From Hyparrhenia diplandra (taxonomy: Eukaryota; Streptophyta; Magnoliopsida; Poales; Poaceae): a stretch of 64,000 nt of DNA. The notes beneath the pieces are model-generated. The model did no database searches. It was not told the origin of the DNA and saw nothing but the letters and a program-made list of their open reading frames with translations. The stretch lies in assembly GCA_015847255.1 (NCBI GenBank), contig JADLZK010002807.1, positions 744,001-808,000 of the forward strand, written 5' to 3'. The position numbers and the translations under genes are program-made. Position 1 is the first letter of the stretch; each line of letters begins with the position of its first letter. Below are positions 46,851 to 59,451 of the stretch, one piece after another.

Positions 46851-49043
46851 GGCGGAAGCTGAAGAAGAAGGCAGCTCTCGTGCCGAGACTGCCCAGGAGA
46901 CGGAAGGAGCGTCGTCATCAAGGCCCACGTCCGGAAGGCCCAAGAAGCCCTCGGCCCGCTATGCGAATGGAGATTGGGTCCACTAAACGCCTGCGTGCAT
47001 GCCTCGGGGCTGAGTTCCATCTTATCTTACTATTACTAATCGGAGGCTGCAACGGAGGCTCCACGTTACGTTAATTCTCACCAAAGGCTCTAGAAAAAAA
47101 GATAAATACTAGAAAATCTCACGTTAATCAGAAACATCCGGCCATCAAATCAAAAGTCTTAAACGTCAATAACCATTGGATCTATTTAAGTTTCTACAAT
47201 ATTACCCATCTATGCCATTGTATTAAATATAACCTTTTTCCAAAAAAAAAAAATTGGGTGGCGTCTAATCTAACCTTGGCATCATGTTTTCACGTGAGGC
47301 GGAACCCATCTAATCTAAGATTGGCATCATGTTTTTGCGGCGTTCAAAAAAAAAAAGAACGAAAATCCTACGAGCGGGAACATCGGCTCACCCGTCGACA
47401 ATCCTTCCCTGCCGACCCTAGCCCCAATCCCTGTCCTCGCCGCCGAAGCCCCAACCCCGACGGCGCCACGCCACACGTTCTCATCTGCGTCGAACCCCGA
47501 GTCTGTCCCACACCTGCCACGGGGCCGATTGCGACAGACCAAAGGTTACATATACACGAGGATGCCGTCGAGCGTCACCCTGGGCGTTCGTGATGCTCGA
47601 CTCGAACGGTGACGTGGAGATGAAGGAGCTGTCTTCGTCGGCACCGCACATTTGTATAGCAGGTGATCTTCCATATAGACATTGCATGCCATGCAGAGAA
47701 CACTTCCTATTTTGATTCCCTCCCATGCGGCTCTAATTTTACTACATCCAATGGTTGAACATAATTAGAAAAAGAAACACATGGAGTTTGTACGAATCAG
47801 TTCTCTCATGCTGCTTTAATTTTACTACATCCAATGATTGAACATAATTAGAAGAGAAACACATGGAGTTTGGAGTTTGGAGTTTGTAGGGAATCAGATT
47901 CCTTTTCGGCTTGCATATATATACATACTAGACCATTCTCTGATGCTACATATCTAGAGTTTGAAGTTCGAAATATATCCGGCGGACATATATAAATTAG
48001 TACTAATCACTACATGGGTATTTGACAGTAACAAGCATTAGTAACCTGCTTTAATTTTTGTTGCACAAATGTTGTTCTTCAGCCGATGGTTGCTGGCAAG
48101 ATGGATGTTGTGGGTGCGGGCAAGACCTATCGTTACGTGGCTAGGTGTGTGCATGAAAAACTTGTGAATGCATTACTGACCTCTTGCTGGCGTTTACCTT
48201 ACACATGTTGAGAGACAGGCAGGATCGGAGGGCACCCAGCAGGCCAGCACTAACCAGCATACATGTGTCTCTCATCTGACAAAAGCAGCCGATTAGTATC
48301 CCTGCCCATGGAGGCCACACGCACCGTGACCTCTTAAACTGGCCAAAACAATCATACATGTGCATAAATCTTTGCGTGGTGGCATTAGTTGGCTCGCACA
48401 AATGAATATCTTCAATCGTCATCCAATACAACTTCTATTATTTAGTTATCAACGACATTCCATTCTACTACTGAAATTCAGATGCTTGATCTGAAGGTTG
48501 CATCACTGTCATTGCGTCAGCCTGTAGGATGGGAAAAGACGCACCAATCGGTGGTAATGGCGCAAATTGGGAGTTTGGTTTGATTGAGAAAACCCATCCA
48601 GACAAACCATGAAAACTTTTCTTGTGCCCTCTTCCTCTATCTGTAAAATAGTGTTTTTATAGATACCGTGTTTCGTTACTGTCTTATGCTTATTGTCTCT
48701 ATTTCAGGAAAAATTTGATGCAAACATGTAAAATAGGAGGATTAGAGATCTTGGGGCTAGGATATGTAATGATTGATTCACAATGAGTGTGTACATGGTC
48801 CGAGTCATCAAGGTAATGCATCTATGAATCTTATACTGTAGTCAAAGTTACAAAAACTTTAGTTGCTCACTAGCTTGGGTGTTTTCATATCGTTGAAGTG
48901 TGAGTAAGATTCTACTACTCATCAAGGCAGGGCTGTTTGCCTGTGACAAGGCAACTGGAAAGGCATTGCCGAGGGTAACATGACCCAACTGCACGGCCTC
49001 CAATAAAAACACCTTAAAATATTGGTATGAAGACAATCTATCA

Positions 49044-50680
49044 TCTACCTACTACTAAACAAGGCGACGATTTCAATCAAGGTCGTGAGGGTACAGATGG
49101 AGGAAACCGCGTCTAGCCATGCACCATCGACCAACATGTGGCCCTGTACTTAGGTATAATTTTTTTGAACAAATTTGTATGAACAAATAAGTCTTTATAT
49201 AACCCTTACTGACTGTTAGGTATAATTCTTTTTGCTTTATTAAATTCATTGGGTTATACAATTGTGACATGGTCAATAAAACTTAATTCGCATTTGTCCT
49301 GAAAAAGAACTGTGAAAAACCAAAGCTAAAGCCACAATAGTATGGGATAATTTTTATTGTGATGAACAAATAAGTCATCATGCGATCCTTAGTCATCATG
49401 GGATCCTAAATTGTTAAGCATTATGTATAATTTCATTTCATTTTTAAGGTCTTTGGATTGTTTCCAAAAAAATAAGTATTGCTGTAATGCTTATTTACCA
49501 TCATGAATTTTCTTTTGTTCATTTTATAAGTTGGCCGGGTTACGTCGAGTTTACATTCAAATGATGCTAAAAAAGTTAGAGGGCAATGAAAGTGTCTTAT
49601 CAATAAAGCATATATGGAAAAACTGCAACCTCCACAAATTTTTAAAATATAGTTGAACTAATCACATAATATTTTAAAAATTATCCACCTCTATCATTAT
49701 GAATGATACTGATTTCAGTTTGACATGTCTAGAATAAATAATTATTGAATGAGCTTATTATCAAGTGTCGCAAAAATATCTTCATGAAATCATATAGTAG
49801 TGACAGGTACAATTCACTTTAATTAAACTTATATTAATAGTCACGATAATCAATTTAGGAAGTTGTTATCTTGAAAAAAATGTTTCAATATTTTGATTAA
49901 ACATTATATCATATGAATATTAGTAATTTGTTTCTAATAAACAATATAAATCTGATATAACATATTCAACATCTTGAATGCTATGGTTCATGTTGAAATA
50001 ACTATTTATGTCATTGCAAGAATTAAGAGGGTAGTCTGGACCAAGAATATTCTTTTAATGAGATAAAATTGAAGATTTTGAATATATGATACAATAAGCA
50101 TTAAAATTTCAAACTAATCTAAGTATAATATAACGACTACATCAAAGTTGAAATTTAAAACATAGATTTTCATATATATATCACATACAAGAATAAAATA
50201 AGAGTTTATACACTTTATGTTTATGTTTCAATCAAATTCGATTCATGCTGCAAATTATTACTCGCAACACCACAGAAAATAATAAAAAAAGATAAAATCC
50301 TAAAATTATTACAAAAATCTGAAACATTGTGCAATCAAATCAGTACATCATGTAAATAATAGTCATAGTATGTGAGCAATTAATAAGCTTATAGTTTACA
50401 GGAAAAAAATCAAAATTTGGGTTCATGTCGTCAAGGTAAAGGCTACAGCTAAAGCCATTATAGTTTAAGAAAATTATCAACTAAATGTATATTGGAGATA
50501 CACGAAAGTGCTATGAAATAAAAAAAAATAGATATATATAAAAAATAAAAATAAATCAATAATTGATATATTATCATGATTGGATATAGACTATAGAGTA
50601 CCTATTATAGATATTATTTATTAGTTTGTATCTCTTAAAAAGATTCTAACCCGTGCGAGAGCATGGGGTTGATGGATCGT
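49044..50680 (+). mobile_element. Possible inner Helitron
   Basis: It starts A|TCTACCTACTACTAAAC. At 50649-50668 a decayed version of the same 3' hairpin (ACCCGTGC-GAGA-GCATGGGG) is followed by TTGATGGA and ATCG, where intact copies have CTAG. It could be a nested, older element, or 49044 could be the true start of the element ending at 52294. Confidence 0.35.
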
Positions 50681-51977
50681 GCATCTTGGCCTGGCACATA
50701 CCTAGCAGGATAGAAAGGTCGAATTAGTTTCTAGATTGATTATGGAGTTCAGGGGTTATGGATGATGGCTTCGGGCGGCGGGACTTGGGTTAGTATGCTT
50801 GGTTAAAAGCTGTGATGTGATATTTGCCCAATATATATTGACACAAACCACTTTTTGATTCGTTTTCTCATCAACATTGACTGCAATCTCCCATGTTTAG
50901 TTGTGTCTTGAATGCCTTGGTGGTCTCCTAGATGTTTGGATAATTTCCTATCTCGAATAGAGCTAATAATATTACTGAATAGCCTAAATCTTTGCATGCC
51001 AACAAAATCTGAGTTTTTTGCATTGACAGGCACAAAATTCATCGGCTATGGATCTTGCGGCCATCCACTTCCTCCGAGACCAGTGGCAGTCCTGCTTCTC
51101 CCCGTGATGGCCGGCAGGCCCTCCACCCTACCAGCGACGGCAACAGTGTGCACCACTACCTCCTGGCAGAAGCAAGGAGTCCCTTCATCTCCCGATGGTT
51201 TACAAGTATGAAGATCTCTTATCTCACTCAAAATATCAGCCTCATGTTCTGAACTTTTCCACCTTTCAATACCGAATCTCACAAAAGAAAAATGCAAAGA
51301 GGTACTAATGTAATCACATAATTAAAAATTGTACTTATCCTTTACTAGAGCTAAAGGGATCGAGAAGAAGGTTTCAATTAGTCAAGGGCTTATTATTTAT
51401 ATAGTTTCTATATGTTGTCACAACATTGAAAATAGTCTATAACCAAATTTGCATGGAAGCCTTTACAAAAAAAAAAAATAAAGGAATTTAAATTTACATA
51501 TCTTCTTGATATTAGCACCGCTGGCCCCATCGTATCCTATATATATTTCAATTTCAAGCTCTGGCGTTGATCTTATGCAATGTGATGAAAGTTAAAAATG
51601 ATTTTTATGCCTTCATTGTACTTAAGAGTGTAACTTTTGACAAAAAAACTTCTTATTTATAGAAAGTACAAAAAGGAGAGTTCATTATAGATATTATAAT
51701 TATGACCTAGAGTTTCAAGTTTACTGGTGAATAAAAAATTGTAGGATTAATAAGATTAATTCTAAAATTAAATAATCAAATATATTATATCATATAAGGT
51801 ATGGGCTGCAACAACGGTCAATGTGTAGTTTAAGCTAAGCTGTCATGGTTTCAACTAAATGCATATTGAAGTATCACTGAGGTGACATGCAAAAGGAAAA
51901 ACTATGGCTATAGATAAAAAGATTTAGTTAATTAGTTAAACATAAGTCTATCAAAATTGGAAAGCGACTATAGAGTA

Positions 51978-52208
51978 ATTCATCCCAAATTGTAAGTCTT
52001 TTTAACTTTTTATCCCAAGTTTGATCACTCATCGGATTCAAATTTTTTTGACAAACGTAGTCAAATTTAAGTCAGTCTTGAAGAACTTTTATTAATAAAG
52101 AAAGCCAACACAAAAGAAATGATATTTTCAAAAAAAATTTAAATAAGATGAGTGATCAAACTTTGTGTCAAAAAAGTCAAATGACATACAATTTAAGGAT
52201 GGAGGAAA
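51978..52208. mobile_element. Stowaway-type MITE
   Basis: Left arm CATCCCAAATTGTAAGTC pairs with right arm GACATACAATTTAAGGATGG. Inner arms CAAGTTTGATCACTCATC and GATGAGTGATCAAACTTTG are complementary. TA flanks. It lies inside the Helitron candidate ending at 52294. Confidence 0.78.
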
Positions 52209-52294
52209 TACCTATTATTGTATTAGAGAATAAACAAAAAAATACTAACTAATCTTGATTATAACCCGTGCGGGAGCACGGGTTGATGGACTAG

Positions 52295-52753
52295 TGTACT
52301 TAAGCGAGAGAGATGGGGAGGAAAAAGGCACCTATCATGTAACAGAATTCAAATTACTCTGAACTAAGCAACCATTCATCCGGGTTCCAGCCGGATTCAT
52401 CCCCTACCTCATACTTTGCTTCCTTTTTCGATCCCTGCTACCACTTCCTACCCCCAATTCCGATCCAAGCTCCTCACAGGAAGTGGCCACGTATTCTTCA
52501 ATTGTATGTTTTCTTGTTTGCATGGAGTTAGCCATGTTATGTCTGAAGCGTTGGTTGTATTCTTGTTGAGCTAGTTGAGATTAGCCTGTAATGTATACTA
52601 CTTAATTCAGAGCAACATGTCATGTAGTGTTCCAGATCTAGCCAAATATATAAGTTTTTAGGTGCCGGATCTCCGTCATCGGCCCTAGCAAGGCCGACCC
52701 ATGTCGCCTTGGCCCATAGTTTAGCCGATATTAATATCCTTATATTACATTAA
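52295..52753. other. Spacer between two Helitron ends
   Basis: Contains a copy (52478-52600) of the repeat also seen at 46064-46150. No gene seen. Confidence 0.5.
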
Positions 52754-54152
52754 CTAGCAAAACATGCCCGTGCGTTGCACCTGGATGTATAATTTTCTGT
52801 GGTACTTTGCCAATCACAAGGTGTCCATGCATCGTAACAGGTTATTGTCTTGTACTCGTGTCAATAGCAAATGTATCAATGTGTTTGGCGCTCCTCAACT
52901 TGATTCTTAGTTTCTTCTTCAGATCTCATGAATTTATTCTCTGAAATTTATTGGTTTGATTTGACGAGGAGTTGTCGTGTCTTATATTAGGATTCCTATT
53001 CCTATGATTAGTCTGATATTATGGAGGTAGGATCTATTGATTTGGATTCAATGTGAACTCCGGTGAAAAAAAAAAATACAGGAATAGGCTTGAACCTTTT
53101 GCTTCCAATTTGTTTTTGTCACGATGATTTTTGTTTTGGTTTTCTTTCTCAAATTCGTGAGTATGTGGATGACATTTTCATCTCTACATGTCCAACTTTG
53201 TTTCAACTTTTACTCCAACACATATTTGCGACACGTAGGAAATCTCGAGGCTGGGCTTCCAGATTGTAAAAGAGTAGGAAAGTGGGGGGCTGGGCTAGGA
53301 GAAAAAAAGGCAGAAAAATAATAAAGGCCGCAGAAATTTTCATGTTGCAGTGCACGTATTTTACCTAGAAAAAGAAAAGAAAAAATGATTAAATTAAGCC
53401 TTTAAAAGAGGGTGTCCCTGCTTGTGGCAAGCAAGTGGCCCACGAGCCTCCCTAGGGAGCCCACTCGGCTTTCCCAAAGCCCAACACATGAAACCCAGCG
53501 AGTGGTGGAGGGCGACAAGACAACCTCGCGCATGGAGTTTCGTCCATGACGACGACGCTCGCTGTGACGGACGAGGTGCCGCTGTCGATCCGGGCGGTGG
53601 GGATCTGGCAGCTGCAGCCGTGGTCTCGCGGTAGGAGGTGGCCGTCATCACCCAGTGCATGGCGCTCGGTGATCGAGCTGAGGCTTGCCCTATTCGATCA
53701 GGCCTCATGGCGGTCGCGAGCGGCGAGCTCAGGTGCTCGGGTGGCGCATCGGGCGCTCCGTGGAGCCACCTTGTATTGGCGCATCCCTTCCCCGGCAGCT
53801 GCGAAGCGGCGAGCCTAGCGCCCCCCGCGGGCCACGAGCGATGAGCCCAAGCGTTCTAGCGCCACGTGAAATCCGGTTGTGGAGCAGGTTCCGTTGATGC
53901 TTTAATTTATCGACCGGTAGACCTGCTTTGAGGAATTTTATTGACCGGTAGATGACTTCTACTCGGTTTGTAGTTCTAGTCGAAATTGGAATTCTTATTG
54001 TATTCAATTTGGAACCTTTTCTGCTTTCCTTCTACTTTCCGTATGTAATCTGTTCGGCAAATCGGTGATGGGAATTTCCGTGAACTTCCAGAAGGCTGGA
54101 CGAAAGGGCGGGAAGACGACGGAAATTTTCTCTGTTTATTAGTAGGTATAGA
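52754..54152 (-). mobile_element. Helitron, 1.4 kb, both ends visible
   Basis: Read on the minus strand: the 5' end TCTATACCTACTAATAAA starts at 54152 after A. The 3' end has an imperfect hairpin (GGTGC-AAC-GCAC), then GGGCATGTTTTG, then CTAG (52757-52754) followed by T. Insertion between A and T, TC...CTAG ends and a subterminal hairpin are the defining Helitron features. There is no Rep/helicase, so it is non-autonomous. The GC-rich tract 53410-53840 is compositionally foreign to the rest and may be a captured exon; its product is unrecognised. Confidence 0.75.
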
Positions 54153-54760
54153 TACACCCGTTCTGAATTTTCTAATTGCACGCATTGTGGGTGCTTTTCT
54201 GTACAAATCAAAGGTTTGCTTACTTCAGTATATAGGTTCCATACATATATTGAGGATTGTTGTCATAAGAAAGTGACATAAAAGAGTAACACGAGGCAAG
54301 CGTGGTGTTTAAAAAACTGTCTTTAAAGGATTGTCATCAGACGGTGACAAAGGTTCCCTGCTGCTGATTGAAGTCCTGTTTGGCATACTCGTATAAGTAG
54401 GGAAATATTACCTTACAATCAGTTGTCTGGCATGCTGATTGTAAGGTAATTTTTCCACCAAAACCGATATTCGTATAAGTTGGGAAATATTAGTAACCTT
54501 GAAATAAGTTTATTATCAAAGTATACTCAACAAAATCTATTTAATGATATCAAGTGGTCAAAGTTAAAAATCTTTGATTTTTCAAGAAGCGATAGCAACA
54601 TTTTTGTGGGACAAATAAAGGGAGTATATATTTAATAACGATTGCTGGTGGCCGGTTTTGATATATCCTACGCATAGCATCTTCCGATACAACATCTCAT
54701 GGACTGCAGTGTGCATTGAGGTCGATCATCATCTGCATCAGTTGCCATCTATCCTACACA
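54153..54760. other. Upstream region of the glycosyltransferase
   Basis: Contains short duplications (AGTAGGGAAATATTA/AGTTGGGAAATATTA near 54395 and 54478) and a lone Stowaway-like GGGAGTATA near 54620. No certain TATA box was identified. Confidence 0.35.
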
Positions 54761-55636
54761 ATGGACACCCCACCACCAAAGCCACACGCCCTCATCGTGC
54801 CATACCCAGCGCAAGGCCACATGCTGGCGCTGCTCGACCTCGCCGCCCTGCTCGCCACACACGGCGGCGGCGAGGATCAGGTCTGCGTCACCGTGGCCAT
54901 CACGGCGGGCAACGCACCGCTCCTCGAGCCGCCCTAGCAGCCTGCCCGTCCGTCGGCGTCGTCACGCTGCCGTTCCTTCCACCTCGCCGCTCCTCCCGCC
55001 AGGCTGCGGCGAGAACAGAACGCGAATTATATGCGCACGTGCTGAGATACCCCCTTATCGACGGCTGGAAACGATGAACGGTAGAATCCATAGACGGCTG
55101 AGATGATGACGCATTCCACGTACCTCCTGGATTATAAGCAACGAAAACCGTAACAATTGCCGATTAGTAGGAGGCGGTACAGTGTCCTGGACAGGCCATT
55201 AATATGTCTGATAGCCTCTACCAACTAGAAGGACAGTCATAACAGCTAGTTTGGACCAGCAGCAGGCATGGTGGGTGAGCTGAAGACCGAGGTGGGCTGT
55301 TTCAAACCACCTGCTTCGGTTCAAACATAAAAGGTCATTTCGACAGCATCAGGCATAACTTGAAAGCACTTCTATCCCAGCACCTATCCACCTAGCGCAT
55401 CATCTTCCCATCTACTTCATGGCTCCGCAACAAAGCGCATATCTGGATCAATCCTCTGGAGAACTTCATCAGTGTGGGCGTCAAGAGGAGGAAACCTCCA
55501 CAAATGCTGAAGAGATTGAAGACTATCCAGCACAACAAAGAGAAAGCTTATCCTACAAAAAGAGGTAAATGATTCTGGAGGTTTTTAAGTAACCCAATAC
55601 TACCGTTTCATCTCTTCCATAAAAAACTCTTAACTA

Positions 55637-55783
55637 CTCCCTCCGTTCCAAATTGTAGTTCATTTTAGCTTTTCTAGATACATTGCTTTTGCATTGCACC
55701 TAGTTATACACTATGTCTAGATACATAGTAAAAACAACGCATCTAAAAAAGCTAAAGTGAACTACAATTTGAAACGGAGGAAG
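55637..55783. mobile_element. Stowaway-type MITE, 147 bp
   Basis: CTCCCTCCGTTCCAAATTGT at the left pairs with ACTACAATTTGAAACGGAGG near the right end. TA flanks both ends. Same family as 45449-45596, in the first intron of the FAR1-like gene. Confidence 0.9.
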
Positions 55784-55990
55784 TAGTAATTTCGCTTACA
55801 AGTATGATATCTTAAAATGTTCAACTAGTACATCTGCTTGATGACTCCATTATTGATGACACCATATCTACTTGTGCTTCAAAGTATACTTATACACAGC
55901 TAACAAGTGTCGGACCCTATTGATGACTTAACCAAATCTAACAAGTGTCTGATTGATGACTCCATTATTGCTGACTTCATAGCTACTAGA

Positions 55991-56695
55991 TTTTTTTTGG
56001 AAATGGGAATTTTTATTAATTTCAAGAAATTACATCAAGGTGATACAATGTCTTGAAACATTCCCGGCCTCTGCCCTTGGGCACACAGCCTTTTATAATT
56101 TTAAATATCCACACACACTAATGACCGTCAATCCTAAGACTAGACCGCCACCCATGCGCCTGGGAAAAAAAGTCTTTGGCCACCCGCTCCAAGAACCGAG
56201 AGGCCGCTACAAGCACCTCCTGGGAAGAAGGCCGTTGCAGGATAGCCCACGTGCGGAGCCAGTGCGTGATCGAGTAGAGTACCTGCAAAAAAGAAGAATT
56301 TTTGTTTTCAAAAACCACTGCATTTCTGCAGAGCCAGATGGACCAACACAAAGCTGCTGTGCCAACAAGAACAAGTGTTTTAAATTCTTTTGGTATTCCA
56401 TTCAGCCATCCCCCAAACAGGTTATTTATACTAGTTGGTTTCCTTAGACCCCAAGCCGCGTGGACTGTGGCCCATACCATCCTCGTAAAACGACAGTCAA
56501 GGAACAAATGTTGTATCGACTCGTTTTCTTGACAGAAACAACATTTTAAGGATCCTTGCCAGTTTCGTTTAGCCAGATTATCTTTAGTGAGGACCACACC
56601 TCGTCTAAGATACCAAAGGAATATTTTAATTTTGAGGGGTACTTTTAATTTCCACAAAACCGGACCCTAACCTAGTTACTCTATTCAGAACCCAG
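55991..56695 (-). mobile_element. LINE fragment (zf-RVT region), 5'-truncated
   Basis: The minus-strand frame 56657-56118 is open for 179 codons and reads LKVPLKIKIFLWYLRRGVVL, CCFCQENESIQHLFLDC (zinc-binding Cys/His of zf-RVT), then WLNGIPKEFK and AALCWSIWLCRNAVVFE, all typical of plant LINE C-termini. A T run at 55991-55998 marks the poly(A) end. The remarkably intact frame suggests a fairly recent insertion. Confidence 0.85.
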
Positions 56696-57259
56696 ACTCT
56701 AGTTTGAATCCAACAAGTGTAACTGCATTAAGCACAACTATTGCTACCGCTAAAGACCGAAGTGGAGAGCCGGTATTCTTTCCATATATTGGGACGACAT
56801 TCAACTCCATTGAAGAGGCTAAAGAATTCTACAATGTTTATTCATGGGAAATCAGTTTTGGGATCAGAGAAGCAAGATCAAAGAAGAATTGCAACCAGTA
56901 CCTAAGCAGAAAGGATTTGGTTTGCTCGCGCGAGGTTAAGTCATCCTATGATGATGAAATTTATTGTCATTTTAGTATGAGCCAACTTTAAGTATATTAA
57001 CTAGTAATATACAATTTAGCAGGGATTCTGCAGTAACCCCAAGGCTGCAACTTCACGATCAGGATGCAAAGCAATGATGCAACTTCACGATCAGGAGCCA
57101 CTCTAGCCATTGAGCAAAAAGCCTTTGCAGTCGCAGGAATCACATAAATGCATCATATCCTGTGCCGAAGCAATGCTCCTGCTTACAACTCGTCAGGGAG
57201 CAGGAGCATAATAATTGCTTGTGTGCAAACAGGCTTAAAAAGTGGTCCTCAATCAACCT

Positions 57260-57261
<2 letters not shown>

Positions 57262-57290
<29 letters not shown>
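57262..57290. repeat. Poly(A) tract of 29 bases
   Basis: An uninterrupted A homopolymer after CTGC. It may be the tail of a retroposed sequence on plus (57148-57261), but no box A/B or target duplication was seen. Confidence 0.9.
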
Positions 57291-57795
57291 CAACATACCT
57301 ATCACAACGGTTGAGTATAGAAGTTTTAGCAAGTTTATCCAACGCATCATCGGTGCATTATCATTATGTACCTGGCACTTAGATCCCAATTCAAAACTGA
57401 AACTAATTGTTAAGTGTCCACTTACTGTGGAGATACTAATATTTTTGTCAGAACTGTTTAATTTGCTTGATCTTACTCATTCTTTATCGCACAAGGCATA
57501 ACTGATGCTGTCCATTTTCATGTTGTTGCAATACCCTGATGAATCTGGAGAGACCGGAGAAGATGCCTCTCACTCAAAGTACTCTTATGCCTGTCCTTAC
57601 GAGAAATAAGATGAAATTTTCCAAAAAGTAGAGAGTAGAATTTTAGCTAAGGCAGCTCCAGATGGAAGAATCAAACAAAGCACTGTCAAGGGCGGAATGG
57701 ATAAGCTCTACCTCGATATTGTAGATGAACTGAATTTTGTGCCACCAAAGAAGACTAGGAAGCACGAAGGGAAGAAGTCCAGGACAAAGCCATAA

Positions 57796-59379
57796 GCTAT
57801 TTGATCGCCCAAGGCTCTTCAACCAGTTGTGTTAACAAACACTATCATGTAGTTTCATGGAGCACTATTAAGTAGAAGTAGGTACTATGATTAGCGTTGG
57901 TTGGTACACTTTGGAAAGGACTAAACATCGCTCATTTTGTCGTTGTGGTAAAAATTGTACTGAGAAGCGGTGTCCGAAGGTTGTTTAATATCTTGATTTG
58001 GAATAATGCCGACTATTAGGTAGGGACTGTACGCGTGTCTAATCATTTGAGTATGTTGAAATGTCTGGTGATCAGTGGTCAGCTACATGATTGTCTTTAT
58101 ATCCACTCTATCTATAAAACTTAGTGTCATCGGAGTAACAACTAATGAAAAACCCATTTCTATGAATAGCATTCAGCTCAAATTGATTTTGGAATTTTTT
58201 GCTTTGCCTGATCTATGATAAAAATGCTACTACAAATCAGATCAACAAGCATCAAAAATCATGATAACGGTCGATAAACGGTGAAACTTGCGACGAAAAG
58301 TATTAAATGGTATGAGAGCTAGAAAAGAGTACGGCTGTCCCTCTAACGATCGAGCAGTCACCTTGGCAAAAACAATGCTACTGCTTCCAACTCGTCAGCG
58401 AGCAGATGGCGACTGATTTCTGGTGACCTGACAAGCTGAAAAAGTGGCTCTCAAGTCTGAAGCAACATGCAATAGGAAATGACAAAATACCTGAAACAAC
58501 GGGGTGTCCAGGGCATCTAATCATGAAACTTCCTGTACCACAATTTAAGCCCCCACGAATCAATGCAGGCATGTACAAGCCCTACAAACTGTCCACAGCA
58601 TTTTGAAAATTTTCAAAAACAAGGAGGCCGATGTTTAAAAACCCGGCTAGACCGACAACCCCGGCCAAGCCGACTGGTTCCTTGTACCAAGAGAAAATTT
58701 TACCTTCCTCGACGACTTGCAATATAAACAATATGCAAGAAAACATAAACACTTTTAAACTCGGTAGAACATAACAATCAAAATTAAAATAGGCATAAAT
58801 GAGCATACCACTGATGCTTAAGAAAACTTAAAGTATTACCTTCCCCACGACTTGCAAAATGAATACTATGCAATATAACTATTATGGCAGAGGGAAAACC
58901 AAATGAAAAACGAAGATAAATAAAAAAATTCAAACAAAAGGACATTAAACTCGGTGGGCCATAACCCTGGAATTTTAAAAAAATGCATATCTGGGAATAC
59001 CAAATGACGAGAGTCAAAACAGAATAAATAGCATTACACACAGAGAGTCCATAGATGAACATAGATTATTAAATACTACATAAATTTACCAAATAACTTG
59101 AAAAATGAAACCGTCTGGAAGATTAAATAGACTAGCATAAACTAATCAGAATCCATCAAATAACTAGCAGCAACAACATGACAAGTTCTTCAGACAAACA
59201 ACTTAAGCATCCATCAATCCCAAATCTTCCTTCAGGCTAGCGACCACTTGGAAAAACAACAATAGTTCATCCTTCAGGCTGGCAGATCGAGCTGGGAAGC
59301 CAGGTGCTCGCTGTCGACCTCTTGTAAAAGCAGACCATATTAACCAAACATCGCAATAGGACGAGAAATATATATATGT
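57796..59379. other. Non-coding part of the insert, with local duplications
   Basis: A segment near 57168-57255 (CTCGTCAGGGAGCAG, AAAAAGTGG) is echoed at 58370-58470. TACCTTCCTCGACGACTTGC (58701) recurs as TACCTTCCCCACGACTTGC (58838) with about 100 bp of similar sequence. No exon can be supported. Confidence 0.4.
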
Positions 59380-59451
59380 AAATGATTATATTACCAAATA
59401 ACAATGCCTAGAGTTTACACAAAAATTCAGAAAACTAGGCATCAATACCTT

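Larger units (their letters stand above)
47025..52294 (+). mobile_element. Candidate Helitron with a clear 3' end
   Basis: The 3' end is canonical: an 8-bp stem, ACCCGTGC/GCACGGGT, with a GGGA loop (52264-52283), then TTGATGGA and CTAG (52291-52294) followed by T. A candidate 5' end, A|TCTTACTATTACTAATC, is at 47025; an alternative A|TCTACCTACTACTAAAC is at 49044. The leader-like GC-rich tract 47380-47670, with a possible exon ending before GTGATC, may be a captured gene piece. No Rep/helicase was seen, so it would be non-autonomous. The left boundary is ambiguous. Confidence 0.5.
55419..57795 (+). pseudogene. FAR1/FHY3-like (MULE transposase-derived) gene, partial
   Basis: Exon-like piece 55419-55564: MAPQQSAYLDQSSGELHQ ending at GTAAAT. 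Then 56704-56991 contains the FAR1 DNA-binding (WRKY-GCM1 zinc-finger) region: TFNSIEEAKEFYNVYSWEIS, GIREARSKK, VCSREV. Its end continues near 57035 (PKAATSRSGCKAMMQL). A C-terminal piece, about 57607-57795, is basic (FVPPKKTRKHEGKKSRTKP, stop TAA). The MULE transposase core (DDE) and SWIM zinc finger are missing, so the protein would be a truncated FAR1-related factor. FAR1 proteins are domesticated MULE transposases that act in the nucleus in light signalling. The LINE at 55991-56695 lies in the first apparent intron. Confidence 0.6.
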
